Source: an uncultured Clostridiaceae bacterium (GTDB lineage Bacteria; Bacillota; Clostridia; Lachnospirales; Lachnospiraceae). From it: a DNA stretch of 18,448 nucleotides. The stretch is from positions 1 to 18,448 of the forward strand of contig CATLIJ010000013.1 in NCBI GenBank assembly GCA_949948825.1, in the 5' to 3' direction. Position numbers and translations under genes: made by a program. How positions within the stretch are numbered: the stretch's first letter is position 1; the number at the start of each line of letters is the position of its first letter. Under the pieces are notes generated by a model. The model was not told the DNA's origin. It made no database searches and was given only the letters and a program-made list of their open reading frames with translations. Positions 1 through 6,543 of the stretch are shown here, piece by piece.

Positions 1-1161
1 TTTCTCCAGAAATCTCCCGCTTTTCTCCCACTCCACACGGGCCAGACGCAAAAGGGATTGTATCATGGTCAGGGTGTGTCCCGTAGTGTCATGGACCTCC
101 TGGGCAATCCGGTTCCGCTCCTGTTCTACCGCCAGCTGCTGTGCAGACACAGCCAGCTCCCGGCTCTGCCGCAGACGTTCATAATACTCCCCCACATTGG
201 TCAAAAGAAAGGTTCCTGCTGTCAGATTCCCCTTTTTCCCCCTCTGCACATACTGCTTTACCCGGATTTTTCCTTTGTCCTCCAAAGAAAACACCGACTC
301 CTCTGAGATCAGCTCCTTTCCCATATCTACCTGAATCTGCTGGCTCTCCAGCCTTCCCTTCATCTGTTCAAAGGAATCTCCCTTCTGTATTCCAAACCAC
401 GCTGACGCCGCCTGATTGCAATAAACAAAGGTCCCTCTTTTATTATAAACCGCCACCCCTTCTGCTATAGACGACAAAATCTGTTCAAAAGCAAGACTGT
501 TTACATCCAGAAAATCATACCGCAGCACAGCCACAAGCATCAAAAAGCTGGAAAGGGCAAAAGCCAAAGGCGTCAAATCAAAGGAGGTTTTGGCCCACCC
601 GGAAAGATATAATACATTAAAGCTGATTGGTACTGCTGCTGACAGAAGAATCACTGCCAGATGGACTGCTGCCACCCGTTTCTTCTTAAACTCCCGCAGC
701 ACAGCTCCCATGCCTCCTGCCACGCAGATATAAGTAAAAACCATATGTACATAAAACACCCACCCATACTCTACTGTCTCCACCTCAAACTTCCGGTAAA
801 AAAAGTGATGGTACTCATTGGTCAGAAATACCAGATAATGTAACCCGGCCAGCCCAAATAAAAGCGCCTGCTCCCTTCTGGCCAGCCTCCGTCCGCAATA
901 CAAAAAAGAAAAAACCAGCCACCCAGGACCAATCCAGGTGATTCCCATATAGGAAATCCCATAAGCCAGATATTTCATTCCCTTTGTCATGGGAAACCCC
1001 AGGAAAAGCTGCGGGATACACCAGAATATCACCAAAAGCTGACAGGCAGCCAATGCCATGGCAGCTCCTCTTCTCTCTGCCTTTAAAAGCAGCCATCCGC
1101 AGCTGTATGCAGACAGTCCGATGGTAAATAAATACAAAATAAGAAGCCCAATGGAAATCAT
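1..1161 (-). CDS. Sensor histidine kinase, 7TM-PAS-HisKA_3 type (C-terminus cut by window edge)
   Basis: Membrane sensor kinase that should autophosphorylate on a histidine and pass the phosphate to a NarL/LuxR-type response regulator, probably encoded beyond the left edge. 387 codons are visible and no stop is reached. Residues 1-215 are strongly hydrophobic with about seven predicted membrane segments and contain LTNEYHHFFY, typical of the 7TM N-terminal domain of histidine kinases. Residues about 225-325 resemble a PAS domain (ILSSIAEGVAVYN). Residues 346-375 are the dimerisation/phosphoacceptor region, with ERNRIAQEVHDTTGH placing the phosphorylated histidine at His357. The ATPase domain lies outside the window. 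The ATG at 1161 is chosen because an in-frame TGA lies ten codons upstream with no other start between, and GGAGGGGG sits just before it. The signal sensed is unknown. Confidence 0.9.
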   Translation of the reverse strand, partial: MISIGLLILYLFTIGLSAYSCGWLLLKAERRGAAMALAACQLLVIFWCIPQLFLGFPMTKGMKYLAYGISYMGITWIGPGWLVFSFLYCGRRLARREQALLFGLAGLHYLVFLTNEYHHFFYRKFEVETVEYGWVFYVHMVFTYICVAGGMGAVLREFKKKRVAAVHLAVILLSAAVPISFNVLYLSGWAKTSFDLTPLAFALSSFLMLVAVLRYDFLDVNSLAFEQILSSIAEGVAVYNKRGTFVYCNQAASAWFGIQKGDSFEQMKGRLESQQIQVDMGKELISEESVFSLEDKGKIRVKQYVQRGKKGNLTAGTFLLTNVGEYYERLRQSRELAVSAQQLAVEQERNRIAQEVHDTTGHTLTMIQSLLRLARVEWEKSGRFLEK

Positions 1162-1200
1162 CCAATCCCCCTCCCGTAACCAGCAAAATCATACAAATCC

Positions 1201-1229
1201 ATTATATCTTCCCTGAACGCTCCTGTCAA
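1201..1229 (-). promoter_or_regulatory. Consensus sigma-A promoter of the histidine kinase gene
   Basis: Read on the minus strand: TTGACA (1229-1224), a 17-bp spacer, then TATAAT (1206-1201). Both boxes match consensus exactly. Transcription would start near 1194, giving a leader of about 33 nt before the kinase ATG. The promoter lies directly downstream of the two 18-bp repeats at 1233-1268. Confidence 0.85.
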
Positions 1230-1232
1230 AAC

Positions 1233-1268
1233 CAAACTTCTTTCTAAGAACAAACTTCTTTCTAAGAA
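1233..1268 (-). repeat. Two perfect 18-bp tandem repeats, operator-like
   Basis: The 18-mer TTCTTAGAAAGAAGTTTG (minus-strand reading) occurs twice head to tail at 1268-1251 and 1250-1233. Each copy contains a small palindrome, TTCTT-AGA-AAGAA. The array ends 3 bp before the -35 box of the kinase promoter. The position and dyad symmetry suggest a paired binding site for a dimeric activator, perhaps the cognate response regulator; that role is inference. Confidence 0.7.
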
Positions 1269-1343
1269 ATGGAGCAGGGAAGGCTTTTCACCCCTGTCCG
1301 CCGCGCAGACAAGCCCACACCGTGCTGCGGTCCCCTCGGAGCG

Positions 1344-1376
1344 TTTTTGTATCGGGCGCACCCTATGATACAAAAA
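1344..1376. repeat. Inverted repeat TTTTTGTATC / GATACAAAAA
   Basis: Arms of 10 bp at 1344-1353 and 1367-1376 match perfectly around a 13-nt loop that contains a small GGG/CCC stem. It lies between the chemotaxis-receptor terminator and the kinase promoter and shares its A-tract with that terminator. It may be a second terminator-like structure or an operator. The rest of the 1162-1462 spacer (about 1269-1343) shows nothing else I recognise. Confidence 0.4.
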
Positions 1377-1412
1377 AACAGCTGCCACTTCACCAAAGCC
1401 GTGACAGCTGTT
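1371..1412 (-). terminator. Rho-independent terminator of the chemotaxis receptor gene
   Basis: On the minus strand the sequence forms a 12-bp stem (arms 1412-1401 and 1388-1377, with one G-U pair) around a 12-nt loop. It is followed by a run of seven T residues (1378-1372). It begins about 50 bp after the receptor stop codon. Confidence 0.8.
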
Positions 1413-1462
1413 CATCCGCTTCATTTCCTTTCCTGTCTGTACGGATTTCTCCTCATCTTGTA

Positions 1463-3295
1463 TCAGTATTTCTCTATCCCTGAATACACAACATCCTCTC
1501 TCCCATTGGAATAACTGGACTTATCCAGATAACCAGGGCTGTCCAGATAACTGGAGCTGTCCGAATAAGAAGGATCTGGTGCAGGCTGACCTCCACGGTT
1601 CCCTGCTGCCATCCCGCGCAGCGTAAACTGCCCCACAAGAGCCTTCAATGTCTGCGCCTGATCTGACAATTCCTCACTGGCAGCTGCAGATTCCTCTGCA
1701 GTGGCAGAGTTGGTCTGTACCACACTGGAAATCTGGTCAATTCCCTGGGTAATCTGTGCCAGGGAAATCGCCTGCTGCTCTGCGGCAGATGCAATCTTAT
1801 CCACAGAAGATACTACCTGTTTTGTGCTCTCCACAACATCATTCAGAGACCGGGCCGTGGCATTGGCAATGCCAGTTCCTTTCTCCACTGCTTTTACCGT
1901 ACCTTCAATCAATGCAGCTGTGCTCTTGGATGCCTCTGACGACTTGCTGGCCAGATTCCGCACTTCATCAGCAACCACAGCAAACCCCTTGCCCGCTGAA
2001 CCAGCCCGCGCTGCCTCCACCGCAGCATTGAGAGCTAAGATATTCGTCTGGAATGCAATATCCTCAATGGTCTTAATAATCTTACTGATCTGATCTGATT
2101 TTTCGCTGATTTCTCTCATGGCAGAAATCATCTCCTGCATCTGCTGGTTGCTGGATGCCACCTGTTCGCCGGTCTGATCCGTCTGACGGCGTGCCTCATT
2201 GGCATTGTCAGCAGTTTCCTTTACCTGGGAAGAGATCTCATTAATGGTAGCAGCCAGCTCCTCAACTGAGCTTGCCTGCTGGGTGGCTCCCTGGGAAAGA
2301 GCCTGTGCGCCGGAGGATACCTGGTCGCCGCCTGCTGAAACCTGGTCTGACGCCCGGTTAATCTGTCCCAGTGTGTTGTTAAGGGAGGAGGAAATCTCCT
2401 CAAGGGCCTGCTTCACCTTGGCAAATTCTCCTGCATAATCATAGGTAAGCTCAAACACCAGATTACCGCCTGCAATCTGCTTTAACACATTGGCAATCTC
2501 ATCAATATACTTTACATAATCCTTCAGACGCTCCACCGTCTTATTGAAATTCACTGCCAGCTTGCCCAGTTCATCTCTGGACTGATATGTAATGCTCTGG
2601 TTCAAATCACCATCCGCAATCTTTCTGGCCACATTATCAATCTCTCTGACCGGACGGTTAATACTCTGTATAATATATACCGCAAACATCAAAGCAACAA
2701 TTGCAATGGAAATCAAGGATATCATGGTGGTTTTCTGAGCTTTTGTATACATTATATCCCCGCTCTGATTCGCCTGATCTACTCCTGCCTTGTTAAATTT
2801 CACCAATTCAAGAAATATGTTCGATGTTTCATCATACACAGCCACAGACTGCCGGATTGCTTTTGTTGCCAGGTCGGTCTTATTTCCCCGGCTCAGCGAA
2901 ATGATACTATTGTCCAGCTTCAGATATCTGTCCCAGGCATTCATCGCATTCTGTATGAGCTGTGCATCTGCATCGTCCGTAATCAGGGAGGAGGTATAAG
3001 TATTAAACAGCTCCTGAATCTGCCGCTTCAAATCCTCCATCTCTTTCTCAACGCTCTGTTTATCTTGTTCATCCTGAGCCAAAATATGCTTATATTCTTT
3101 TATCCGAAACTCCGATGTCAGGGTATTCATTTCCTCTGAAGCAATGACAGAAGGCATCCAATTGTCCGAAACCACAGTTGTCCCATCATTAATATCCCTC
3201 ATAAATAAAAGAGAGACAATTCCTATTGCAAACATGCTAAGCAGCATAAAGCCTGCAAGCAAAAATAGTTTAAATTTGATTTTAACATTTTTCAT
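1463..3295 (-). CDS. Methyl-accepting chemotaxis protein with 4-helix-bundle sensor and HAMP
   Basis: Transmembrane chemoreceptor that controls the CheA kinase at the cell pole. Order in the 610 residues: TM1 about 10-32; periplasm-side four-helix-bundle ligand domain about 33-187; TM2 about 189-211; HAMP about 212-264; a second HAMP-like helix pair about 265-305; cytoplasmic coiled coil about 320-560. The conserved signalling tip is at 411-446, with EDIAFQTNILALNAAVEAAR and GFAVVADEVRNL. AGGAGG precedes the ATG at 3295. The tail is unusual: residues 575-598 are four Tyr-rich hexapeptide repeats. No other chemotaxis gene is nearby, so it is an orphan receptor here. The ligand cannot be deduced. 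Confidence 0.96.
   Translation of the reverse strand: MKNVKIKFKLFLLAGFMLLSMFAIGIVSLLFMRDINDGTTVVSDNWMPSVIASEEMNTLTSEFRIKEYKHILAQDEQDKQSVEKEMEDLKRQIQELFNTYTSSLITDDADAQLIQNAMNAWDRYLKLDNSIISLSRGNKTDLATKAIRQSVAVYDETSNIFLELVKFNKAGVDQANQSGDIMYTKAQKTTMISLISIAIVALMFAVYIIQSINRPVREIDNVARKIADGDLNQSITYQSRDELGKLAVNFNKTVERLKDYVKYIDEIANVLKQIAGGNLVFELTYDYAGEFAKVKQALEEISSSLNNTLGQINRASDQVSAGGDQVSSGAQALSQGATQQASSVEELAATINEISSQVKETADNANEARRQTDQTGEQVASSNQQMQEMISAMREISEKSDQISKIIKTIEDIAFQTNILALNAAVEAARAGSAGKGFAVVADEVRNLASKSSEASKSTAALIEGTVKAVEKGTGIANATARSLNDVVESTKQVVSSVDKIASAAEQQAISLAQITQGIDQISSVVQTNSATAEESAAASEELSDQAQTLKALVGQFTLRGMAAGNRGGQPAPDPSYSDSSSYLDSPGYLDKSSYSNGREDVVYSGIEKY
1502..1573 (-). repeat. 18-bp coding repeat, four units, in the chemoreceptor tail
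   Basis: Four degenerate 18-bp units encode the consecutive hexapeptides PSYSDS, SSYLDS, PGYLDK and SSYSNG (residues 575-598). Each has Tyr at the third position. The repeat sits after the coiled-coil signalling domain and 12 residues before the C-terminus. Confidence 0.7.
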
Positions 3296-3367
3296 TCTAC
3301 TTTACCTCCTGAATACATGCCACACTCTTGACCAATCTGGTTTCCCTGACAAATTACCACATTTTAT

Positions 3368-3396
3368 ATTATACAGGTTTTTTCTCCAAATGTCTA
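3368..3396 (-). promoter_or_regulatory. Sigma-A promoter of the chemoreceptor gene
   Basis: Minus strand TAGACA (3396-3391), 17-bp spacer, TATAAT (3373-3368); transcription would begin near 3361, about 65 nt before the ATG. It is a vegetative-type promoter; I did not see a flagellar sigma-D-type promoter. Confidence 0.75.
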
Positions 3397-3519
3397 CTCA
3401 CTTTTTGTAACATTTGTACATTTTACTAAAAATATGCACCAGATTTTTTTCAAAGTGACATCAATAGCACTTATCCCTGTTTTTTTATTGTTCAACCTGT
3501 ACAAATCAGCAAAAATGCT

Positions 3520-3548
3520 ATGACAAATTCCCGCTTTGTACCTATAAT
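3520..3548 (+). promoter_or_regulatory. Sigma-A promoter of topoisomerase III
   Basis: ATGACA (3520-3525), a 17-bp spacer and a perfect TATAAT (3543-3548). Transcription would start near 3555. This supports the ATG at 3605 as the start, since the upstream TTG at 3554 would lie at the very 5' end of the transcript without a ribosome site. Confidence 0.75.
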
Positions 3549-3604
3549 ATTACTTGTTGTCTGTTCACCTCCCGCAAGGGAAATCCTTCTACAAGGAGAT
3601 TTAT

Positions 3605-5830
3605 ATGAAATCATTAATTATCGCAGAAAAGCCTTCCGTAGCCCGGGACATTGCACGGGTGATGAAATGCCCTAAACAGGGAAACGGCTTTCTGGAAGGA
3701 AACCAGTATATTGTAACCTGGGGCCTTGGCCATCTGGTGGAGCTGGCTGCTCCCGAGGAATACAATCCAGCCTACAGGCAGTGGAAAATGGAGGATCTTC
3801 CCATGATCCCCGACTCATTTAAGCTGACCGTAATTCCCCAGACCTCCAGACAATATTCAGCAGTCAAGGCACAGATCCACCGAAAAGATGTGGGGGAAAT
3901 TATTATTGCCACAGATGCCGGAAGAGAAGGAGAGCTGGTGGCACGGCTGATTTTGAAAAAAACCGGCTGTCAGAAGCCAATCAAACGCCTGTGGATTTCC
4001 TCTGTCACAGACAAGGCGATCCGGGAAGGCTTTGCCCATTTGAGGGACGGGCGGGAATACAATGCTTTGTATGATGCTGCCATGTGCCGCGCAGAGGCCG
4101 ACTGGCTGGTGGGCATGAATGCCACCAGAGCTTTGACCTGCAAGTACAATGCCCAGCTTTCCTGCGGCAGAGTCCAGACTCCCACCCTGGCCATGATTGC
4201 CAAAAGAGAAAAGGCTATCCGGGACTTTATTCCCCAATCCTATTTTGGCCTTCAGGCAAAAAGCACCTCCTTGGGATTTATTCTCACCTGGCAGGACGCT
4301 GCCTCCAAAAGCCCCCGCTCCTTTGACCGGCAGAGAATGGAGAAACTTCTGGCCTCCCTTTCCGGTCAACCAGGCCATGTGGAGGAAGTCCGCCGCACCC
4401 CAAAAAAGACTGGCGCTCCACTTCTGTATGACTTAACCGAGCTTCAGCGGGACGCCAGCAAACGGTTTAATTATTCTGCCAAGGAAACCTTAAATATTAT
4501 GCAGCGGCTTTATGAAAATCACAAAGTCCTTACCTATCCAAGAACTGACTCCCGCTATTTAAGTGAGGACATTGTGCCTACCCTCAAAGAACGGCTGCGG
4601 GCATGCGGCACAGGTCCCTATAAACAGCTGGCAGGCCGGGTGCTTCATCAGCCGATTCCTCCAAAACCCTTTTATGTGGACAATGGCAAGGTCTCGGACC
4701 ACCATGCCATCATTCCTACAGAACAGTTTGTACAGCTGGACCATATGACTGTGGATGAACGGCGGATCTATGACCTGGTCGTGCGGCGTTTTCTGGCTGT
4801 CCTGTATCCGCCCTGCGAATATGAGCAGACATCCATAACCGTAAAAATCCAAAATGAAACCTTTTTGGCCCGGGGAAATGTAATGAAAAATCCTGGCTGG
4901 AAAGAAGTTTACCTGACAGCAGCAGCCTCTGGTTATGATTCTGACCTGGAATCCGGGGAGGATGAGGAGATTTTCCGGTCTCAGGAGCTTCCCTCTCTTC
5001 AAAAGGGAGATGTGCTTTCCAGACTCACAGTCTCTCTCACTCAGGGAAAGACAAAAGCGCCGGCGCCTTTTAATGAGGCAACTCTTTTGTCTGCCATGGA
5101 AAACCCGGCGGCATACATGGAATCCGGCAGCCGGGAGATGGCGAAAACCCTGGGGGAAACCGGAGGACTTGGAACTGTGGCCACCCGCGCGGATATTATA
5201 GAAAAGCTGTTTTCCAGCTTTCTTTTGGAAAAGCGGGGAAAGGACATTTTTCTTACCTCCAAGGCAAAACAGCTTTTGGATCTGGTACCAGAAGATTTGA
5301 AAAAGCCGGAGCTGACTGCAGACTGGGAGATGCGCCTTCTAAAGATCTCAAAGGGAGCTTTAAAAAGAAGCACGTTTATGGCTGACATCCGGGAATATTC
5401 CAGCGCTTTGACCAGACAAATCAAAACCGGAGAAGGAACCTTCCGCCATGATAATCTGACCAACACCAAATGTCCGGTATGCGGCAAGCGAATGTTAGCT
5501 GTAAAAGGAAAAAACAGCGAAATGCTTGTCTGTCAGGACCGGGAATGCGGCCACCGGGAAACCATTTCCCGCACCTCCAACGCCCGCTGTCCGGTATGTC
5601 ATAAAAAAATGCAGCTGTGGGGCAAAGGGGACAATCAGACCTTTGTGTGCAGCTGCGGCCACAAGGAAAAGCTGAAGGCATTTCAGGAGCGTCGGAAAAA
5701 AGAAGGAGCCGGCGTATCCAGAAAAGATGTGGCAAAATATATGAGCCAGCAGAAAAAAGAAGCCCGGGAACCCCTGAATAACCCATTTGCACAGCTGTTA
5801 TCCAGCATTCAGGCACCTCCGGAAAAATAA
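3605..5830 (+). CDS. topB: DNA topoisomerase III (type IA)
   Basis: Type IA topoisomerase that cuts one DNA strand through a tyrosyl-DNA link, passes a strand and reseals it; in bacteria it mainly decatenates and resolves replication intermediates. 741 residues. The Toprim domain opens with MKSLIIAEKPS (Glu8) and carries the metal-binding DAGREGE at 104-110. The active-site motif LTYPRTDSRYL places the catalytic tyrosine at Tyr311. The C-terminus has two zinc-ribbon modules starting with CPVC at Cys623 and Cys662, followed by a basic tail. AAGGAG at 3593-3598 fixes the ATG at 3605; a 17-codon N-terminal extension from TTG 3554 has no ribosome site. I see no convincing intrinsic terminator before the Hsp20 promoter. 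Confidence 0.96.
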   Translation: MKSLIIAEKPSVARDIARVMKCPKQGNGFLEGNQYIVTWGLGHLVELAAPEEYNPAYRQWKMEDLPMIPDSFKLTVIPQTSRQYSAVKAQIHRKDVGEIIIATDAGREGELVARLILKKTGCQKPIKRLWISSVTDKAIREGFAHLRDGREYNALYDAAMCRAEADWLVGMNATRALTCKYNAQLSCGRVQTPTLAMIAKREKAIRDFIPQSYFGLQAKSTSLGFILTWQDAASKSPRSFDRQRMEKLLASLSGQPGHVEEVRRTPKKTGAPLLYDLTELQRDASKRFNYSAKETLNIMQRLYENHKVLTYPRTDSRYLSEDIVPTLKERLRACGTGPYKQLAGRVLHQPIPPKPFYVDNGKVSDHHAIIPTEQFVQLDHMTVDERRIYDLVVRRFLAVLYPPCEYEQTSITVKIQNETFLARGNVMKNPGWKEVYLTAAASGYDSDLESGEDEEIFRSQELPSLQKGDVLSRLTVSLTQGKTKAPAPFNEATLLSAMENPAAYMESGSREMAKTLGETGGLGTVATRADIIEKLFSSFLLEKRGKDIFLTSKAKQLLDLVPEDLKKPELTADWEMRLLKISKGALKRSTFMADIREYSSALTRQIKTGEGTFRHDNLTNTKCPVCGKRMLAVKGKNSEMLVCQDRECGHRETISRTSNARCPVCHKKMQLWGKGDNQTFVCSCGHKEKLKAFQERRKKEGAGVSRKDVAKYMSQQKKEAREPLNNPFAQLLSSIQAPPEK

Positions 5831-5865
5831 TTGCTGCTGTTTGAACCCTTATATGATTTCGCAAC

Positions 5866-5884
5866 TGTTCACAGATTGTTCACA
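5866..5884 (+). repeat. Direct repeat TGTTCACA, 11-bp period
   Basis: TGTTCACA occurs at 5866-5873 and again at 5877-5884, one helical turn apart, just upstream of the CIRCE element and the -35 box of the Hsp20 promoter. It could be a second regulator site on the same face of the helix; no factor can be named. Confidence 0.45.
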
Positions 5885-5889
5885 AATTA

Positions 5890-5916
5890 TTAGCACTCAC
5901 CTCTTGACAGTGCTAA
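5890..5916 (+). promoter_or_regulatory. CIRCE operator (HrcA binding site)
   Basis: TTAGCACTC (5890-5898), nine bases, then CAGTGCTAA (5908-5916). The family consensus is TTAGCACTC-N9-GAGTGCTAA, so one base of the right arm differs. It overlaps the -35 box of the Hsp20 promoter, as expected for repression by HrcA in the absence of heat stress. Confidence 0.88.
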
Positions 5917-5932
5917 TAATTTATGCTATATT
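5904..5932 (+). promoter_or_regulatory. Sigma-A promoter of hsp20
   Basis: TTGACA (5904-5909), 17-bp spacer, TATATT (5927-5932). The -35 hexamer lies inside the CIRCE element, spanning its spacer and the first two bases of the right arm. Its overlap may explain the variant base in that arm: C5908 is the C of TTGACA. Transcription would start near 5939, giving a leader of about 60 nt. Confidence 0.82.
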
Positions 5933-5960
5933 ACACATATAACAAATAAAACAATTCAAA

Positions 5961-5976
5961 CAGCTGCTGACAGCTG
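5961..5976 (+). other. Short leader hairpin before hsp20 ribosome site
   Basis: CAGCTG-CTGA-CAGCTG can fold into a 6-bp stem with a 4-nt loop in the hsp20 leader. It ends 7 nt before the AAGGAGG site at 5984-5990. It might protect the 5' end or tune translation. It does not cover the ribosome site, so it is not a classical thermometer. Confidence 0.35.
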
Positions 5977-5998
5977 ACACAATAAGGAGGAATGATTT

Positions 5999-6439
5999 AT
6001 GTTATTCACACCATCAAGAAGACACACTGGATTTGACCTGTTTGACGATTTCTTCAATGACCCGTTTTTCAATGCTTCTCTGGCGCAGCCATCCAACACA
6101 CTGATGAGGACTGACATTAAAGATGACGGGACCAATTATCTGCTGGACATTGAGCTGCCCGGTTTTAAGAAGGAAGACATCCGCGCCGAGTTAAAGGACG
6201 GGTATCTGACCATCGCCGCCACTCATGATGACCAGAAAGAGGAGAAGGATGCAGCCGGCAAGGTGGTCCGCCAGGAGCGGTACAGCGGCTCCTGCAGAAG
6301 AAGCTTCTATGTGGGCGATGCCTTAAAGCAGGAAGATATCAAAGCCAATTTTGAAAATGGCATCCTGAAGCTTATGTTCCCCAAGGAAGCTCCCAAGGCT
6401 GTAGAAGAAGCACCCAAATACATTCAGATCAACGGATAA
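5999..6439 (+). CDS. Hsp20 / alpha-crystallin family small heat-shock protein
   Basis: ATP-independent holdase chaperone that binds unfolding proteins in the cytoplasm as large oligomers. 146 residues, the usual length for clostridial Hsp18-type proteins. A short Phe/Asp-rich N-terminal arm (1-34) is followed by the alpha-crystallin domain (about 35-132), with DIELPGFKKEDI and the hallmark GILKLMFPK (121-129). The C-terminal I-x-I motif that docks neighbouring subunits is at 142-144 (YIQING). AAGGAGG eight bases upstream supports ATG 5999; an overlapping ATG at 5992 is out of frame. The CIRCE element shows it belongs to the HrcA regulon, although no hrcA, grpE or dnaK is in view. Confidence 0.95.
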   Translation: MLFTPSRRHTGFDLFDDFFNDPFFNASLAQPSNTLMRTDIKDDGTNYLLDIELPGFKKEDIRAELKDGYLTIAATHDDQKEEKDAAGKVVRQERYSGSCRRSFYVGDALKQEDIKANFENGILKLMFPKEAPKAVEEAPKYIQING

Positions 6440-6452
6440 TGGTATCCGGCGT

Positions 6453-6491
6453 AAAAACAGCCCCACAGGTGTAACCTGTGGGGCTGTTTTT
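6453..6491. terminator. Strong bidirectional intrinsic terminator
   Basis: Perfect 18-bp inverted repeat (6453-6470 and 6474-6491) with a GTA loop, an ACAGCCCCACAGGT core, an A-tract on the left and a T-tract on the right. It ends hsp20 on the plus strand and the membrane-protein/helicase operon on the minus strand. Confidence 0.92.
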
Positions 6492-6543
6492 CATGCTTCT
6501 GGCCATGCAGCACTCCGGCATAAATGGCAGCAAAAGATTCTTC

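Larger units (their letters stand above)
3296..3604. other. Divergent intergenic region, chemoreceptor / topoisomerase III
   Basis: This AT-rich spacer of 309 bp holds two outward-facing promoters (3368-3396 minus, 3520-3548 plus). A 9-bp inverted pair, ATTTGTACA (3412-3420) and TGTACAAAT (3498-3506), lies between them. A small TCCC-GCAA-GGGA hairpin lies in the topoisomerase leader (about 3573-3584). No gene is seen in it. Confidence 0.6.

Noticed and set aside
1158..1424. 88-codon minus-strand frame between receptor and kinase
   Set aside because: It runs through the terminator hairpin, the tandem repeats and the kinase promoter and resembles no protein.
3554..3604. N-terminal extension of topoisomerase III from TTG 3554
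   Set aside because: The promoter places the transcript start there, no ribosome site precedes it, and AAGGAG plus the family N-terminus MKSLIIAEKPS point to 3605.
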